Assembly: GCF_000350085.1 (NCBI RefSeq)
Contig: NZ_CAUM01000057.1
Coordinates: forward strand, 1-35,132
Direction of reading: 5' to 3'
Length of the DNA: 35,132 nucleotides
Source of the DNA: Mesorhizobium metallidurans STM 2683
GTDB taxonomy: Bacteria; Pseudomonadota; Alphaproteobacteria; Rhizobiales; Rhizobiaceae
Below, piece by piece: positions 10,787-18,958 of the stretch (positions within the stretch are counted from its first letter, which is position 1; each line of letters begins with the position of its first letter). The notes beneath the pieces are model-generated. The model was not told the DNA's origin, ran no database searches, and worked only from the letters and a program-made list of their open reading frames with translations. The position numbers and the translations under genes are program-made.

Positions 10787-11083
10787 ATGAACATCCACAA
10801 GAATGCCCGCCTCACGCCTCTGCGTCGAGAGGAGATGGCGCTTGCGGTGATAGAAGGCAGCCTTTCCCAAGCCCAGGCGGCGTTGCAATACGCGGTGACG
10901 GCGAAGGTCGTGAAGCGGTCGAGCGCTACAAGCGCTGAAGGCCGTGCCGGCATGGCCGACCGCTCGTCGCGGCCCAGGCGCAATCCGAACGCCACGGGCC
11001 AGGCCGTGACAGAGCGCATCGTGGCGCTGCGGCGCCAGCGCTTCACCGGCATCTCCTCGACCGCCGTTCCTCGATCGAACTAG
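10787..11083 (+). pseudogene. Remnant of an IS481-family transposase (N-terminal part)
   Basis: The frame beginning MNIHKNARLTPLRREEMAL, followed further on by EGRAGMADRSSRPRRNPNAT and ERIVALRRQRFTG, matches the N-terminal helix-turn-helix region of IS481-type transposases. It is broken in two ways. Between about 10917 and 10937 the expected K-R-W-V-E-R-Y-K-A-E-G reads in another frame (E-R-Y-K-R then stop), so two shifts have cancelled out. All similarity ends after RFTG near base 11050, with the DDE catalytic domain absent. The upstream segment from about 10703 may include the old terminal repeat, but no partner end is visible. This fills the gap of about 420 bases between the phosphatase and the L,D-transpeptidase genes. 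Confidence 0.8.
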
Positions 11084-11904
11084 AAAACCTGATCGGTAAT
11101 CGCCCTTACCGGGCCAAGCAAAATCGAGCCTTCCGGCACGCCGGCGTCGATCGGAATGGCCTTCCGGTTTGCCGTCGCCACCATCTGCTGGCCGACACCG
11201 GCGCTAACGATCACCGGCGTCTTCGAGGGCGTGCGATCGTAGAGGTCGATGATGTCCTGGTTTATCAGGCGCACACAGCCCGAAGACACCGATTTGCCGA
11301 TCGAGTTCCACTCGGGCGAGCCATGCAGGCGGTAGAGCGTGTCCTGGTTGCCCTGGAACAGATAGAGCGCCCGCGCCCCAAGCGGGTTCTTCAGCCCGCC
11401 AGGCATGCCGCCGTTGTCGGCGCTGTATTTTGCCAATTCCGGCTGCCTGGCGATCATTTCTTCCGGCGGGGTCCATTTCGGCCATTTCTGTTTCCACTGG
11501 ACGACGGCGTTGCCTGACCATTCGAAACCGGCGCGGCCAAGGCCGACGCCGTAGCGGATGGCTTGTCCGCCAGGACGCACGAGATAGAGGTGATGGCCAA
11601 CCGTATCGACGACGATGGTGCCAGGTTGCTGGCCGGTCGGATCGGGAACGATCTGGCGCAGGAACTGCTCGTCGATTTTTTCGTACGGTATGCCCGGCAA
11701 ATCGAACCCGCCGTCGCTGACCGGAGCATATATTGTTGCATAGTCCAGCAGCGGAGGCTCGACATAGGCTGGCGGCGGAGGCTCAACCGGCTGCTGCCCC
11801 ACAGTGGCGCAGGCGGAAACCGCAATCGAAGCGGCCCCCAGCGCTGCGGCGTTCAGAAAGCCGCGGCGGCTCAGGCGATAGGATTCGATGTCGGTTGTGA
11901 ACAT
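11080..11904 (-). CDS. L,D-transpeptidase (YkuD), predicted Tat-exported lipoprotein
   Basis: The 274-residue protein contains a YkuD catalytic domain (about residues 95-230) with H-G-S-P-E-W-N and S-S-G-C-V-R-L, where Cys210 is the nucleophile. Such enzymes make 3-3 peptidoglycan cross-links or attach outer-membrane proteins to the wall. The N-terminus reads L-S-R-R-G-F-L-N-A-A-A, a twin-arginine signal, and ends V-S-A-C, a lipobox, followed by a Pro-rich linker (VEPPPPAYVEPP). A lipidated periplasmic enzyme sent through Tat is therefore predicted. The stop codon abuts the end of the IS481 remnant on the other strand. The catalytic motif is complete. Confidence 0.9.
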   Translation of the reverse strand: MFTTDIESYRLSRRGFLNAAALGAASIAVSACATVGQQPVEPPPPAYVEPPLLDYATIYAPVSDGGFDLPGIPYEKIDEQFLRQIVPDPTGQQPGTIVVDTVGHHLYLVRPGGQAIRYGVGLGRAGFEWSGNAVVQWKQKWPKWTPPEEMIARQPELAKYSADNGGMPGGLKNPLGARALYLFQGNQDTLYRLHGSPEWNSIGKSVSSGCVRLINQDIIDLYDRTPSKTPVIVSAGVGQQMVATANRKAIPIDAGVPEGSILLGPVRAITDQVF

Positions 11905-12081
11905 GGTTGCCTTTATTAAGTCTCAAATCGAAACAAAGCGTGAATGCGTTCTGATCAGTACGGCGCCAGCCCTACCAATGCCCGGCGCGATAGGGGGTTC
12001 CGAATCTGGCCTGACGGTGGACAAACAAAGGCAAAGCTGTGACCGCGCCGTCCCTGTTGCACTGCGGCCACATGTCGGGCA

Positions 12082-12744
12082 TCAGCCGCCCGTCAGCAGG
12101 CCTTCGAGCGAGGGCAGGATCAGCGCCGGCGGAAAATCCCGGTATTCCTCGGGCTGGTTGGCGCGGTTGATCCACACGGTCCGGAAACCGAATTTGGTGG
12201 CGCCCGCGACGTCCCAGCGGTTGGACGATTGGAACGACACCGCACCAGGATAGAGACGCCAGCTCGTCGTGACCATATCGTAGACCGACGGGTCGGTCTT
12301 GAAGCGCTTGACGGCATCGACGGAATAGATATCGTCCAGGATCTGGTCGAGCGCCGCGGACTTGACCGCCGCTTCCAGCATTTCGGGCGAGCCGTTGGAC
12401 AGGATCGCCAGCCTTGCGCCCGACGCCTTGAGCGCCTTGAGCACGGCCGGCACTTCCGGATAGCAGTCCAGCCGCCAATAGGCTTCCAGCAGTTTCGTCT
12501 TCAGCCCCTTGTCCGCCGATGGAACCTTGCGCAAGGCGAAATCGAGCGCCTGTTCGGTGAGTTGCCAGAAGTCGGCATAGGCGTCCATCAGCGTTCGCAC
12601 CCAGGAATATTCCAGCTGCTTGGCGCGCCAGATGTCGGACAGAAGCTGGCCGTCGGGTCCGATCTGGTCGGCATGACGACGCACGGCCGCATGCACGTCG
12701 AACAACGTGCCGTAGGCGTCGAAAACGTAAGACGGATAATGCAT
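12082..12744 (-). CDS. (S)-2-haloacid dehalogenase, type II (HAD superfamily)
   Basis: The start is placed at the ATG at 12744, giving 220 residues beginning MHYPSYVFDAYGTLFD. Asp9 in F-D-A-Y-G-T-L is the expected nucleophile. Other signature points of type II haloacid dehalogenases are present: L-S-N-G-S after the cap domain, V-K-R-F-K-T-D-P (active-site Lys) and S-S-N-R-W-D-V-A-G-A. These enzymes hydrolyse short-chain L-2-haloacids such as chloroacetate to 2-hydroxyacids. In soil bacteria the natural substrate is often uncertain, and some members act on other small acids. The start at 12780 would add a non-conserved dozen residues. No regulator or transporter for haloacids lies next to it. 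Confidence 0.9.
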   Translation of the reverse strand: MHYPSYVFDAYGTLFDVHAAVRRHADQIGPDGQLLSDIWRAKQLEYSWVRTLMDAYADFWQLTEQALDFALRKVPSADKGLKTKLLEAYWRLDCYPEVPAVLKALKASGARLAILSNGSPEMLEAAVKSAALDQILDDIYSVDAVKRFKTDPSVYDMVTTSWRLYPGAVSFQSSNRWDVAGATKFGFRTVWINRANQPEEYRDFPPALILPSLEGLLTGG

Positions 12745-12951
12745 GGCGACAGTTTTGCGGCGCGGCGGCACAAGGTGCAAGCACTGATTGCGGTCAGGAT
12801 CAAATCGACGCCCTCGGATCGCAGCCAGGCCAACGCCGAGGTCGATTGGTCGGGGACCGCTGGCCTCAACAAATCTCGCTTATGCCGGTTGACGACAGCC
12901 GCCAAAGCATCTTCCATGGCCGGCTAAAATGCACCGAAACGGAACCAAGCA

Positions 12952-13830
12952 ATGACACTGGCGACTGCGGCGCAATCCACGACATGGACCTTCGTCGACG
13001 GCGACTGGTATGAAGGCAATGTCGCCATTCTGGGACCGCGCAGCCATGCCATGTGGCTCGGCACCAGCGTTTTCGACGGCGCTCGCTGGTTCGAAGGTGT
13101 CGCCCCCGACCTCGACCGCCACGCCGCAAGGGTGAATGCATCGGCGATCGCGCTCGGTCTCAAGCCGTCCATGAGCGTCGACAAGATCGTCGGGCTGACC
13201 TGGGACGGGCTGAAGAAATTCGACGGCAAGACGGCGGTCTATATCCGGCCGATGTACTGGGCCGAGCATGGCGGCTACATGGGTGTACCAGCCGATCCGG
13301 CTTCGACCCGCTTCTGCCTTTGCCTCTACGAATCGCCGATGATCTCGCCGACGGGCTTTTCGCTCACCGTCTCGCCATTCCGGCGGCCCACAATCGAAAC
13401 CATGCCGACCAATGCCAAAGCGGGCTGTCTTTACCCCAATAACGGCCGCGCCATCCTCGAGGCCAAGATGCGCGGTTTCGACAATGCGCTGGTGCTCGAC
13501 ATGCTGGGCAATGTCGCCGAGACCGGGACCTCGAATATTTTCCTGGTCAAGGACGGCCACGTGCTGACGCCGGCGCCGAACGGCACCTTCCTGTCCGGCA
13601 TCACCCGCTCGCGCACGATGACGCTGCTCGGCGAATATGGCTTCAAGACCACCGAAAAGATGCTGTCGGTGCGCGATTTCCTCGAGGCTGACGAGATCTT
13701 CTCGACCGGCAACCATTCGAAAGTCGTGCCGGTCATCCGCATCGAGGAGCGCAATCTCCAGCCCGGTCCGGTGGCCAAGAAGGCGCGCGAACTCTATTGG
13801 GATTGGGCGCATTCGACTTCCCCCGGCTGA
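12952..13830 (+). CDS. Class IV aminotransferase, branched-chain aminotransferase type
   Basis: The 292-residue protein has the fold-type IV pattern: FDGARWF near the N-terminus, the PLP-binding Lys156 in T-N-A-K-A-G, and ETGTSNIFLVKDG followed by FLSGITRSR, which hold the cofactor phosphate. These features fit the branched-chain amino acid aminotransferase / D-amino acid transaminase group. It probably transfers amino groups between branched-chain amino acids and 2-oxoglutarate, but rhizobia carry several paralogs and the exact substrate cannot be read from sequence. It uses the ATG at 12952 and is monocistronic; superoxide dismutase follows after 185 bases that include a palindromic repeat. 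Confidence 0.88.
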   Translation: MTLATAAQSTTWTFVDGDWYEGNVAILGPRSHAMWLGTSVFDGARWFEGVAPDLDRHAARVNASAIALGLKPSMSVDKIVGLTWDGLKKFDGKTAVYIRPMYWAEHGGYMGVPADPASTRFCLCLYESPMISPTGFSLTVSPFRRPTIETMPTNAKAGCLYPNNGRAILEAKMRGFDNALVLDMLGNVAETGTSNIFLVKDGHVLTPAPNGTFLSGITRSRTMTLLGEYGFKTTEKMLSVRDFLEADEIFSTGNHSKVVPVIRIEERNLQPGPVAKKARELYWDWAHSTSPG

Positions 13831-13879
13831 TCCGCCGACGCTTCGCCTGCCTGCCCTTGTTTTGACGCAGCCTCTTGGC

Positions 13880-13902
13880 GGAAAACCGTGTGACACTTTT
13901 CC
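13880..13902. repeat. 23-bp dispersed palindrome (AAAAGTG-N5-CGGTTTT core, GG/CC arms)
   Basis: Read on the minus strand, this segment is GG, AAAAGTG, five bases, CGGTTTT, CC. The outer GGAAAA/TTTTCC arms are perfectly complementary. The same core with CC/GG arms appears at 18880-18902. From memory, sequences of this form recur between genes throughout rhizobial genomes, so this is called a dispersed repeat rather than a local operator. It lies in the region upstream of the superoxide dismutase gene. Confidence 0.6.
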
Positions 13903-14015
13903 GGAACCCGCTTAGAAAGGGAACCGGCGCTTCATTCCGGAGTTGTTCCAGCTCAATCCAGCCCTATCTTAGTCCGGTATCGACACCGGGTTCTTTCCAC
14001 GAGGGAGTATCATCC

Positions 14016-14612
14016 ATGGCTTTTGAATTGCCCGCTCTGCCCTACGACTACGAGGCCTTGCAGCCTTACATGTCGAAGGAGACGCTGGAGTATCACCACG
14101 ACAAGCACCACAAGGCCTATGTCGACAATGGCAACAAGCTGGCCGCGGAGGCCGGCATGGGCGACCTGTCGGTCGAGGAAGTCGTCAAACAGTCCTTCGG
14201 CAAGAATGCCGGGCTCTTCAACAATGCCGCCCAGCACTACAACCACATCCATTTCTGGAAATGGATGAAGAAGGGCGGCGGCGGCAACAAATTGCCGGGC
14301 GCCCTGCAGAAGGCCGTCGATAGCGACCTCGGCGGCTACGACAAGTTCAAGGCGGATTTCATCGCCGCCGGCACCACCCAGTTCGGTTCGGGCTGGGCCT
14401 GGGTTTCGGTCAAGGACGGCAAGCTGGCGATCTCCAAGACGCCGAATGGCGAGAACCCGCTCGTCCACGGTGCGACGCCAATCCTTGGCGTCGATGTCTG
14501 GGAGCATTCCTACTACATCGACTATCGCAACGCCCGGCCGAAATATCTCGAAGCCTTCGTCGACAGTCTCATCAACTGGGACCATGTCCTCGAACTCTAC
14601 GAAAAGGCCTGA
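14016..14612 (+). CDS. sodB: Superoxide dismutase, Fe/Mn family
   Basis: The ATG at 14016 follows a GAGGGA ribosome site and gives 198 residues. Metal ligands are visible: His27 in E-Y-H-H-D-K-H-H, a second His in A-Q-H-Y-N-H-I-H-F-W, and Asp and His in G-V-D-V-W-E-H-S-Y-Y. The A-A-Q triad before the second His carries the Gln typical of iron enzymes. The single rhizobial enzyme studied in Sinorhizobium meliloti was reported as cambialistic, so iron or manganese may both work. It converts superoxide to oxygen and peroxide in the cytoplasm. An in-frame extension to 13875 lacks family similarity. A strong terminator follows, so the gene is transcribed alone. Confidence 0.95.
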   Translation: MAFELPALPYDYEALQPYMSKETLEYHHDKHHKAYVDNGNKLAAEAGMGDLSVEEVVKQSFGKNAGLFNNAAQHYNHIHFWKWMKKGGGGNKLPGALQKAVDSDLGGYDKFKADFIAAGTTQFGSGWAWVSVKDGKLAISKTPNGENPLVHGATPILGVDVWEHSYYIDYRNARPKYLEAFVDSLINWDHVLELYEKA

Positions 14613-14622
14613 TTTGATCTTC

Positions 14623-14652
14623 AGAAAAGCCCCGCCGGGGCTTTTCTTTTTT
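14623..14652 (+). terminator. Rho-independent terminator of sodB
   Basis: A perfect 11-base-pair stem (14623-14633 with 14637-14647, arm AGAAAAGCCCC) with a 3-base loop is followed by a T-rich tail to 14652. It lies 10 bases after the sodB stop codon. Confidence 0.93.
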
Positions 14653-14760
14653 CGGCCCAAGATAGCAAGATTCACACAAGCGTGAGGCGAGGTTCCGGAA
14701 TTTTTAAGCCATCCTTGCCGTTATCGTTTTGTCCTGAGTGCCTCAACATGGAGCCATTGA

Positions 14761-15204
14761 ATGAGAAAGCTTGTTATCGCCATCTCTATGCTCGCCCTGG
14801 CCGGCTCGGCGGCCTTTGCCGATCCGATACTGGATCGGCAGGCTTTGATGAAGGAACGCGGAAAGATCGCTGGCGGATTGTTGAAAGTGGTCAAGGGCGA
14901 GGAGCCTTACGATGCCGCGGCGGTGCTGACGCAGTTGCAGGCGCTTCAGGCCAATGCCGAGAAATTCGATACCGACGTCGAAACTCTTTTCCCGGCGGGC
15001 AGCGACACTGGCGACACCACGGCTGCCCCCAAGATCTGGGAAGACATGGCCGGCTTCAAGGCGGCCGAACAGAAGTATCTCGCCGACGTCAAGGCTGCCG
15101 CCGCTGCCGCCCCCGCGGACGTCGATGCGTTGAAGGCACAATTCAACACCATCGGTGGCGATTGCGGCACTTGTCATCAGAGCTACCGGATCAAAAAGGG
15201 CTGA
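14761..15204 (+). CDS. Cytochrome c' (class II c-type cytochrome)
   Basis: The 147-residue protein begins with a Sec signal peptide (MRKLVIAISMLALAGSAAFA) followed by a four-helix-type sequence and a single heme motif C-G-T-C-H-Q-S-Y-R near the C-terminus. That is the position typical of cytochrome c' (Pfam Cytochrom_C_2). The R/K after CxxCH and the flanking ILDRQALMKERG segment agree. Members bind NO and CO at a five-coordinate heme, or act as small electron carriers in the periplasm. The stop is 9 bases before the next cytochrome gene, so the two form an operon. Whether it detoxifies NO here is inference. Confidence 0.92.
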   Translation: MRKLVIAISMLALAGSAAFADPILDRQALMKERGKIAGGLLKVVKGEEPYDAAAVLTQLQALQANAEKFDTDVETLFPAGSDTGDTTAAPKIWEDMAGFKAAEQKYLADVKAAAAAAPADVDALKAQFNTIGGDCGTCHQSYRIKKG

Positions 15205-15213
15205 TCGCAGGCA

Positions 15214-16161
15214 ATGCCCTTGCTGAAGAAACTCGTCGGCGCCGTCCTCGTTCTTGGCGGCGTCGGCGCGGTTGCCGGGTGGTTCCTGTCGGCCCCGGTC
15301 AGGCTCGATGCCGAAACGCTGGCCAAGCTCGGCCCCGGGGACGCCGCCAGGGGCAAGCGCATTTTTTATGCCGGCGGCTGCACGTCATGCCATTCCAAGC
15401 CGGGTTCGCAGGGCGATGCCCGCCTTCAGCTGGTCGGCGGCCTCGAACTCAAGACGCCGTTCGGCACCTTCGTGCCGCCGAACATTTCGCAGGATGCCAA
15501 GGACGGCATTGGCGCATGGTCGGTCGAAGATCTCGCCAATGCCATGTTGAAGGGTGTGTCGCCAAGCGGCGAGCATTTCTATCCGGCGTTTCCCTATGCA
15601 TCCTATGCCCGCATGAAGCCGGCCGACATTGCCGATCTCTACGCCTTCCTTAAGACGCTTCCGGCGGTGGCCGGCAAGGCGCCCACAAATTCGCTGGGCT
15701 TCCCGTTCAACATCCGTCGCGGCATCGGGCTGTGGAAACGGCTCTATCTGAGCGATCAGCCGGTGATTGCTTTCGCCGACGGCACGCCGGAGCCGGTGTT
15801 GGCCGGCCGCTATCTCGTCGAAGGATCCGGCCACTGCGGCGAATGCCACACGCCACGGGACTTTACCGGCGGCACCACGAAGAGCGAATGGCTGGCCGGA
15901 GCCACTGCCGCCGAAGGCAAGGGCATCGTGCCGAACATTACCTCGGGCGAAGGCGGCATCGGCGAGTGGTCGCAGGCCGACATCGCCAACTATCTCGAAA
16001 CCGGCTTCACGCCGGATTTCGATTCCGTCGGCGGCGCCATGGTCGACGTGCAGAAAAACATGGCCGCGTTGACACCGGACGACCGCGCGGCCATCGCAGC
16101 CTACCTGAAGGCCGTCCCGCCGCACCCCAACGGCTATCCCGCGCGCAAGCCTTCGAGCTAA
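15214..16161 (+). CDS. Membrane-anchored diheme cytochrome c
   Basis: This 315-residue protein has an uncleaved-looking N-terminal membrane segment (about residues 8-26) and two class I heme domains with C-T-S-C-H near residue 56 and C-G-E-C-H near residue 210. Each is followed by a PNIS or PNIT motif and a later Met-containing segment as axial-ligand region. It resembles the diheme subunits that pass electrons from periplasmic alcohol, aldehyde or sugar dehydrogenases to the respiratory chain. No dehydrogenase partner is encoded next to it. Its partner here is the cytochrome c' gene 9 bases upstream. It ends 8 bases before the convergent SET gene. Confidence 0.9.
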   Translation: MPLLKKLVGAVLVLGGVGAVAGWFLSAPVRLDAETLAKLGPGDAARGKRIFYAGGCTSCHSKPGSQGDARLQLVGGLELKTPFGTFVPPNISQDAKDGIGAWSVEDLANAMLKGVSPSGEHFYPAFPYASYARMKPADIADLYAFLKTLPAVAGKAPTNSLGFPFNIRRGIGLWKRLYLSDQPVIAFADGTPEPVLAGRYLVEGSGHCGECHTPRDFTGGTTKSEWLAGATAAEGKGIVPNITSGEGGIGEWSQADIANYLETGFTPDFDSVGGAMVDVQKNMAALTPDDRAAIAAYLKAVPPHPNGYPARKPSS

Positions 16162-16168
16162 TTTTCGA

Positions 16169-16558
16169 TTACGGGTGGCGATCGCCCAGGAAATCGAAGC
16201 CGGTTTCGAAGAAATGATTGTAGTCGCAGGTCATTTCCTCGCCGGCCGCGATGTCGCGCAACGCATATGCCTCCTCCGGCGAGGAGACATCGCAATTCGG
16301 GTCGTCGTCGTGGTTCATGTAGCGTGCATCGTCGGCTTCGAAGACGATGTAGTTCGGGTCGCGGCGATCGGGGTAGGCGTAGCGGTCGAGATAGGCTTTG
16401 ACCGGCCCGGTTTCACGCTCATAGGTCTCGACCTCGATGCGGCGGTCGTATCTGGGATCGAGCTTCCAGACCAGCGTGCCGCGAGGGATGTGGTTCTTGG
16501 CGAAAACGCCGATGCCCTGGATGGGCGATTTGTCGAGATAGACGTCGACCAGCAACAT
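16169..16558 (-). CDS. Small SET-domain protein (predicted protein lysine methyltransferase)
   Basis: The ATG at 16558 gives 129 residues that are almost entirely a SET domain. G-I-G-V-F-A-K-N and P-R-G-T-L-V-W form the first strands, Y-M-N-H-D-D-D-P-N-C-D-V is the cofactor-binding NHxxxPN motif, and A-L-R-D-I-A-A-G-E-E-M-T-C-D-Y supplies the catalytic Tyr. SET proteins transfer methyl groups from S-adenosylmethionine to lysine side chains. In bacteria the targets are mostly unknown; some pathogens export them to host chromatin, but no secretion signal is seen here. A longer start at 16612 adds unconserved residues. It is the last gene before the cytochrome pair, which converges on it. Confidence 0.85.
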   Translation of the reverse strand: MLLVDVYLDKSPIQGIGVFAKNHIPRGTLVWKLDPRYDRRIEVETYERETGPVKAYLDRYAYPDRRDPNYIVFEADDARYMNHDDDPNCDVSSPEEAYALRDIAAGEEMTCDYNHFFETGFDFLGDRHP

Positions 16559-16649
16559 GATGGAACCTTGGCGTGACCGGGTGATTGGCAGTTGCGGCTG
16601 TGAGCCGCGCACTGGGTAGCGCGCGGCCGTTGCAATTGCGAGCGGAAAA

Positions 16650-18776
16650 TCAGCTCAAAAGTTCGCCTCCAGCAAGGTCTGCCTTCCCCGCCACCTTCAG
16701 CGCGAAGGCATAGGTATAGGCGATCTCCTCCAGCCGGGAAAACCGGCCGGATGCGCCGGCATGGCCCGAATCCATGTTGATCTTGAACAGCACCGGATTG
16801 TCGCCGCTCTTGCGCTCGCGCAGCCGCGCCACCCATTTGGCCGGCTCCCAATAGGTGACGCGCGGATCGGTGAGGCCGGCCAGCGCCAGGATCGGCGGAT
16901 AGTCGAGCGCGCCGACATTGTCGTAGGGCGAGTAGGCGGCGATCGTGCGGTAATCCTCTTGCGAAGCGATCGGATTGCCCCATTCCGGCCATTCCGGCGG
17001 CGTCAGCGGCAAGGTTGCGTCGAGCATGGTGGTGAGCACGTCGACGAACGGAACCTCGGCGACGATGCCGCCGAAGCATTCCGGCGCCATGTTGGCGATC
17101 GCGCCCATCAGCATGCCGCCGGCCGAGCCGCCTTGCGCGACGATGCGGTCGTGCGCCGTGTAGCGCTCGGCGACGAGATGATGCGCGACGGCGATGAAAT
17201 CCGTGAACGTATTCATCTTGTGCGCCCGCTTGCCGTCGTCGTACCAGCCGTAGCCCTTGTCCTTGCCGCCGCGGACATGGGCGATCGCGTAGACAAAGCC
17301 GCGGTCGACCAGCGAAAGGCAGTTGGTGTTGAACGAGGCCGGCATCGTGATGCCGTAGGAACCATAGCCATAGAGCAGGCAAGGTGCCGATCCGTCGAGC
17401 GGCGTGTCGCTGTGATGGATGAGCGAGATCGGCACCAGCTCGCCGTCGCTGGCGGGCGCCATCAGCCGCCGCGTCACATAGTGTTCCGGGTCGTGTCCGG
17501 ACGGGACTTCCTGGGTCTTCAGCAGCACGCGCTCGCGGGTGCGCATATTGTAGTCGAAGACCTGCGCCGGCGTCGTCATCGACGAATAGGAAAAACGCAT
17601 GATCTCGGTATCGTATTCGTAGGAACCCGATAGGCCGAGCGAGAAGGCTTCCTCGTCGAGCGAGATGAGGTGTTCCTCGCCGCTCTTGCGGTCGCGCACA
17701 ACGATGCGCGGCAGGCCCTCCTTACGTTCGAGCCTGACCATATGATCCCTGAAGCCGATCACCGACAGGATAAGCCGGCCCGCTTCGTGCGGCACCAGTT
17801 CCTGCCAATTGGCGCGCACCGGATCGCTGGTCGGCGTCGTCATGATCTTGAAGTCCTTGGCGCCGTCGGCATTGGTCAGAATGAAGAAGATGTCGCCGCC
17901 TTCCTCGATGTCGTATTGCAGGCCGGTCTCGCGCGGGCAAACCAGTTTCGGTTCGGTCAGCGGCCCGTCGGCGCGCATGATGCGGTATTCCGAGGTCTCG
18001 TGATCGTTGATGCCGATCATGATCCACTCGTTGGAGCGGGTGCCGCCGACATTCATAAAGAAGCCGGGGTCGGTTTCCTCATAGATCAGCCGGTCGTTTT
18101 CAGGCCTGTCGCCAAGGGCGTGGAACAGCACTTTGGAAGGGCGATGGTTGGAATCGAGGCGGGTATAGAAAAATCCGTCATCGCTGGCATCCCACACCCC
18201 GCCGCCGCCCGTATCCGCAATCTGGTCGGCCAGCTCGTTGCCGCTGGCGAGGTCGCGCACGCGAAGCGTGAAGAATTCGGAGCCCTTGTCGTCGAACGCC
18301 CACAAAAGCTTCTGATGATCGGCCGAATGATCGACGCCGCCGAGGCGGAAATAAGCCTTGCCCTCGGCCTCCGCATCGCCATCGAGCAGGATCTGCTCGT
18401 TGCCGCCATCGCGCGGCATGCGGAAATAGCGCGGCTGCTCGCCGCCAAGCTTGAAGGACGAGCCGTAAGCATAAGGCCCATCCTTCATCGGCGCGGACGA
18501 ATCGTCTTCCTTGATGCGGCCCTTCATTTCTCCGAAAAGCTGCTTCTGCAGCGGAGTTGTGTCAGCCATCAGCGCCGCCTGGTAGGCATTCTCAGCTTCG
18601 AGTTGAGCGCGGATGTGGCTGTCGAGCAGGGATGGATCCCTGAACATCTCTTGCCAATTATCGGCTCTCAGCCAGGCATAGTCGTCCGTCCGGGTCACTC
18701 CATGATGGACGTCGAAGACCGGCCGCTTCTCTGGCTGTGGCGGGCTGACGGTCGGAAATGCTGGGGTTCTGGTCAT
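16650..18776 (-). CDS. ptrB: Oligopeptidase B (protease II), prolyl oligopeptidase family
   Basis: The 708-residue cytoplasmic serine peptidase has a seven-bladed propeller in its N-terminal 400 residues (start PVFDVHHGVTRTDDYAWLR) and an alpha/beta hydrolase domain. The nucleophile lies in G-G-S-A-G-G near residue 550, the acid in L-T-D-P-R-V-T-Y, and the catalytic His in D-S-G-H-A-G-A-S-G-R-F. The last motif and the Y-E-P-A-K-W-like segment are typical of oligopeptidase B, which cuts small peptides after Arg and Lys. Length matches the family (about 690-710). The gene is monocistronic with its promoter in the 570-base gap shared with mucR. Confidence 0.94.
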   Translation of the reverse strand: MTRTPAFPTVSPPQPEKRPVFDVHHGVTRTDDYAWLRADNWQEMFRDPSLLDSHIRAQLEAENAYQAALMADTTPLQKQLFGEMKGRIKEDDSSAPMKDGPYAYGSSFKLGGEQPRYFRMPRDGGNEQILLDGDAEAEGKAYFRLGGVDHSADHQKLLWAFDDKGSEFFTLRVRDLASGNELADQIADTGGGGVWDASDDGFFYTRLDSNHRPSKVLFHALGDRPENDRLIYEETDPGFFMNVGGTRSNEWIMIGINDHETSEYRIMRADGPLTEPKLVCPRETGLQYDIEEGGDIFFILTNADGAKDFKIMTTPTSDPVRANWQELVPHEAGRLILSVIGFRDHMVRLERKEGLPRIVVRDRKSGEEHLISLDEEAFSLGLSGSYEYDTEIMRFSYSSMTTPAQVFDYNMRTRERVLLKTQEVPSGHDPEHYVTRRLMAPASDGELVPISLIHHSDTPLDGSAPCLLYGYGSYGITMPASFNTNCLSLVDRGFVYAIAHVRGGKDKGYGWYDDGKRAHKMNTFTDFIAVAHHLVAERYTAHDRIVAQGGSAGGMLMGAIANMAPECFGGIVAEVPFVDVLTTMLDATLPLTPPEWPEWGNPIASQEDYRTIAAYSPYDNVGALDYPPILALAGLTDPRVTYWEPAKWVARLRERKSGDNPVLFKINMDSGHAGASGRFSRLEEIAYTYAFALKVAGKADLAGGELLS

Positions 18777-18870
18777 TGCGTCTCGCTGTGGAAGTTACTT
18801 GAATGGCGAATGAACACGCCGATCGGCGCGGGTTCAAGGGTCGGGATGCATTGTTGTGCCGGGCTCCAAT

Positions 18871-18958
18871 GCATGTCGCCCAAAAGTGCGCAGCGGTTTT
18901 GGGACAACGCATGCATAAAACAGGAACCTAAAGCGCGTCGCATGAATCGACGCGCTTT
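18871..18958. repeat. Dispersed intergenic repeat with two hairpins
   Basis: The first half contains CCCAAAAGTG, five bases, CGGTTTTGGG at 18879-18903, flanked by imperfect GCATG/CATGC arms. The second half is a perfect 11-base-pair hairpin, AAAGCGCGTCG at 18930-18940 with CGACGCGCTTT at 18948-18958. I recall this composite as a very common intergenic repeat in Mesorhizobium. It occupies the gap of about 570 bases between the oligopeptidase and mucR genes and may fold in the RNA or bind a protein; no gene is seen in it. Confidence 0.65.

Noticed and set aside
12588..12917. An alternative minus-strand gene between the dehalogenase and aminotransferase
   Set aside because: Most of the frame overlaps the dehalogenase in another phase and the remainder has no recognisable similarity or ribosome site.
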